Shown: in pieces, positions 63,293 to 64,000 of the stretch
Position numbering within the stretch: the stretch's first letter is position 1
Layout: each line of letters opens with the position of its first letter
The notes under the pieces: model-generated
The model's input: the letters and a program-made list of their open reading frames with translations, nothing else
The model's database searches: none
What the model was told of the DNA's origin: nothing
Program-made: the position numbers and the translations under genes
Origin: Mixta gaviniae
GTDB lineage: Bacteria > Pseudomonadota > Gammaproteobacteria > Enterobacterales > Enterobacteriaceae
Direction of reading: 5' to 3'
Assembly (NCBI RefSeq): GCF_002953195.1
Contig: NZ_CP026377.1
Span: 1,240,001-1,304,000, forward strand
Length of the DNA: 64,000 nucleotides

Positions 63293-63433
63293 TTAGCGTT
63301 TTTTCTTTCCGCCCTGGACGGCTTTAAAACGCGGATTACTTTTACAAATAACATAGATGCGGCCGTGTCGGCGTACAACTTTGCAATCTTTGTGGCGCGT
63401 TTTTGCCGCGCGCAGCGAACTCAGTACCTGCAT
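63293..63433 (-). CDS. ykgO: YkgO (RpmJ2), zinc-independent ribosomal protein L36 paralog
   Basis: Ribosomal protein bL36 paralog of 46 aa, as in E. coli YkgO. The sequence ends [17 protein letters not shown], and only two cysteines remain instead of the four-residue zinc ribbon of RpmJ. It replaces the zinc-containing L36 under zinc starvation. It starts 9 bp after ykgM and shares the Zur-controlled promoter. Confidence 0.95.
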   Translation of the reverse strand: MQVLSSLRAAKTRHKDCKVVRRHGRIYVICKSNPRFKAVQGGKKKR

Positions 63434-63442
63434 GACTCCTCC

Positions 63443-63700
63443 TTAGTTGCCCTTGCCAAGAAAACGGCCGTAGCGCTGGTTAAAGCGCGCCGTGCTGCCT
63501 TCGCGGCTGTAATCTTTCTGCTTGCCCGTATAGTGCGGATGCGAAGCGGAAGAGACATCCAGCGCGACGTAGGGAAAGGTTTCGCCATCAATCTCAATGG
63601 TTCGATCGGTTTTAATGGTTGAACCGGTTTTGAAATAGTGATCGACGCTGGTGTCGTGAAACACGACGGTACGGTAATGAGGATGAATACCTGGTTTCAT
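63443..63700 (-). CDS. ykgM: YkgM (RpmE2), zinc-independent ribosomal protein L31 paralog
   Basis: Type B bL31 of 85 aa (87 in E. coli), lacking the CXXC zinc ligands of RpmE. Landmarks are [55 protein letters not shown] (residues about 28-62) and RFNQRYGRF. Two adjacent ATG codons exist (63703 and 63700); the second has better spacing from AAGGAG and gives the family start. Under zinc limitation it replaces L31 and frees zinc. Confidence 0.95.
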   Translation of the reverse strand: MKPGIHPHYRTVVFHDTSVDHYFKTGSTIKTDRTIEIDGETFPYVALDVSSASHPHYTGKQKDYSREGSTARFNQRYGRFLGKGN

Positions 63701-63718
63701 CATGATCTCCTTTTGATA

Positions 63719-63733
63719 TGTTATATCATAACA
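63719..63733. promoter_or_regulatory. Zur box upstream of ykgM-ykgO
   Basis: TGTTATATCATAACA is a near-perfect palindrome matching the core of the Zur consensus TGTTATANTATAACA. It lies about 20 bp before ykgM and overlaps a TATA-like -10 region, so zinc-bound Zur should block transcription. Confidence 0.85.
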
Positions 63734-63824
63734 ATTATTATGCGCTTTCTGTGGTGGCATTGCAACGGCTCTGTAAAAGGCCGGGTGACGTAGCGTATCG
63801 GCGGCAGGCGAGAAGGGGAGAGCA

Positions 63825-63930
63825 AGGGAAGGGATAGCAAGAGATGGAAAGGGAAGGGATAGCAAGAGATGGAAAGGGAAGGGATAGCAAGAGATGGGAA
63901 GGGAAGGGATAGCAAGAGATGAGAAGGGAA
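63825..63930. repeat. 25-bp purine-rich tandem repeat, four copies
   Basis: The core GGGATAGCAAGAGAT starts at 63831, 63856, 63881 and 63906, a strict 25-bp period. Units are joined by GGAAAGGGAA or close variants (GGGAAGGGAA, GAGAAGGGAA). Almost every base of the plus strand is a purine. A degenerate partial unit precedes it (AGAAGGGGAGAGCAAGGGAA). The repeat lies upstream of the Zur box. 63734-64000 shows no gene. Confidence 0.9.
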
Positions 63931-64000
63931 GGGGGAAGGCGCAAGAAATGGAGAGAGCGCCAGGCAATAGCGGGTCTGCAACAGATAACGCGGATCGTTA

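Noticed and set aside
63825-63930. The 25-bp repeat as a CRISPR array
   Set aside because: Units are directly adjacent with no unique spacers, no palindromic repeat and no cas genes nearby.
63704-63981. Ser/Pro/Leu/Phe-rich minus-strand frames over the 25-bp repeat, some extending ykgM upstream
   Set aside because: They are translations of the tandem repeat; a 25-bp period shifts frame at each unit and the ykgM start is fixed by its ribosome-binding site.

Overview
The window is a 64-kb stretch of a gammaproteobacterial chromosome. Gene order and near-identity of most proteins to Escherichia coli place it in Enterobacterales. The differences from E. coli point to Erwiniaceae (Pantoea, Mixta or Erwinia): a cysteine desulfhydrase next to a DecR/CcdR regulator, loss of malZ, tsx, yajD, yajO, ybaE and cof, an extra PstS-like gene after phoR, and a long SbcC. 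That family assignment is inference. The DNA is GC-rich and almost wholly coding. I saw no prophage, insertion sequence, CRISPR array, tRNA or rRNA.

Layout. 1-7368: sbcDC (SbcC runs off the left edge), then a Pho box, phoB, phoR and a PstS-like phosphate-binding protein. 7369-13612: a looser region with a repeat-bearing spacer, a MetE-C-domain methyltransferase behind two MetR-like boxes, brnQ, proY and a YbdG-type mechanosensitive channel. 13613-24741: acpH, queA-tgt-yajC-secD-secF, the yajI lipoprotein, nrdR-ribD-ribH-nusB and thiL-pgpA. 24848-33283: xseB-ispA-dxs, thiI, panE-yajL, yajQ and yajR. 33410-40725: cyoABCDE, ampG and yajG. 41004-50915: bolA, tig, clpP, clpX, lon, hupB, ppiD and ybaV. 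51026-61471: fadM, queC, the divergent cysteine-detoxification pair ccdA/decR, mdlAB, glnK-amtB, tesB, ybaY and an alkyltransferase-like gene. 61678-63700: 4.5S RNA, tomB-hha, an unrecognised small gene, and the zinc-starvation ribosomal proteins ykgM-ykgO behind a Zur box. The right edge holds a purine-rich 25-bp tandem repeat.

How the genes work together. The window groups phosphate sensing, queuosine tRNA modification with Sec accessory export, riboflavin, thiamine and isoprenoid precursor supply, cytochrome bo3 assembly, protein quality control, and nitrogen-responsive ammonium uptake. Recognisable regulatory signals are a Pho box, MetR-like boxes, sigma-32 promoters for clpP and lon, an NtrC-type site with a sigma-54 promoter for glnK, a FadR-like palindrome before fadM, and a Zur box.

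The most striking anomaly is that both clpP and lon carry a one-base deletion in a G run. Each gene is exactly one base short of the E. coli protein length (207 and 784 aa). Sequencing error is the leading explanation, but loss of both proteases would matter if real. The other leads are a possible small RNA with its own terminator between cyoA and ampG, the MetR-like boxes, the fadM palindrome and the unknown gene beside tomB. I found no clear multi-gene system that looks new.
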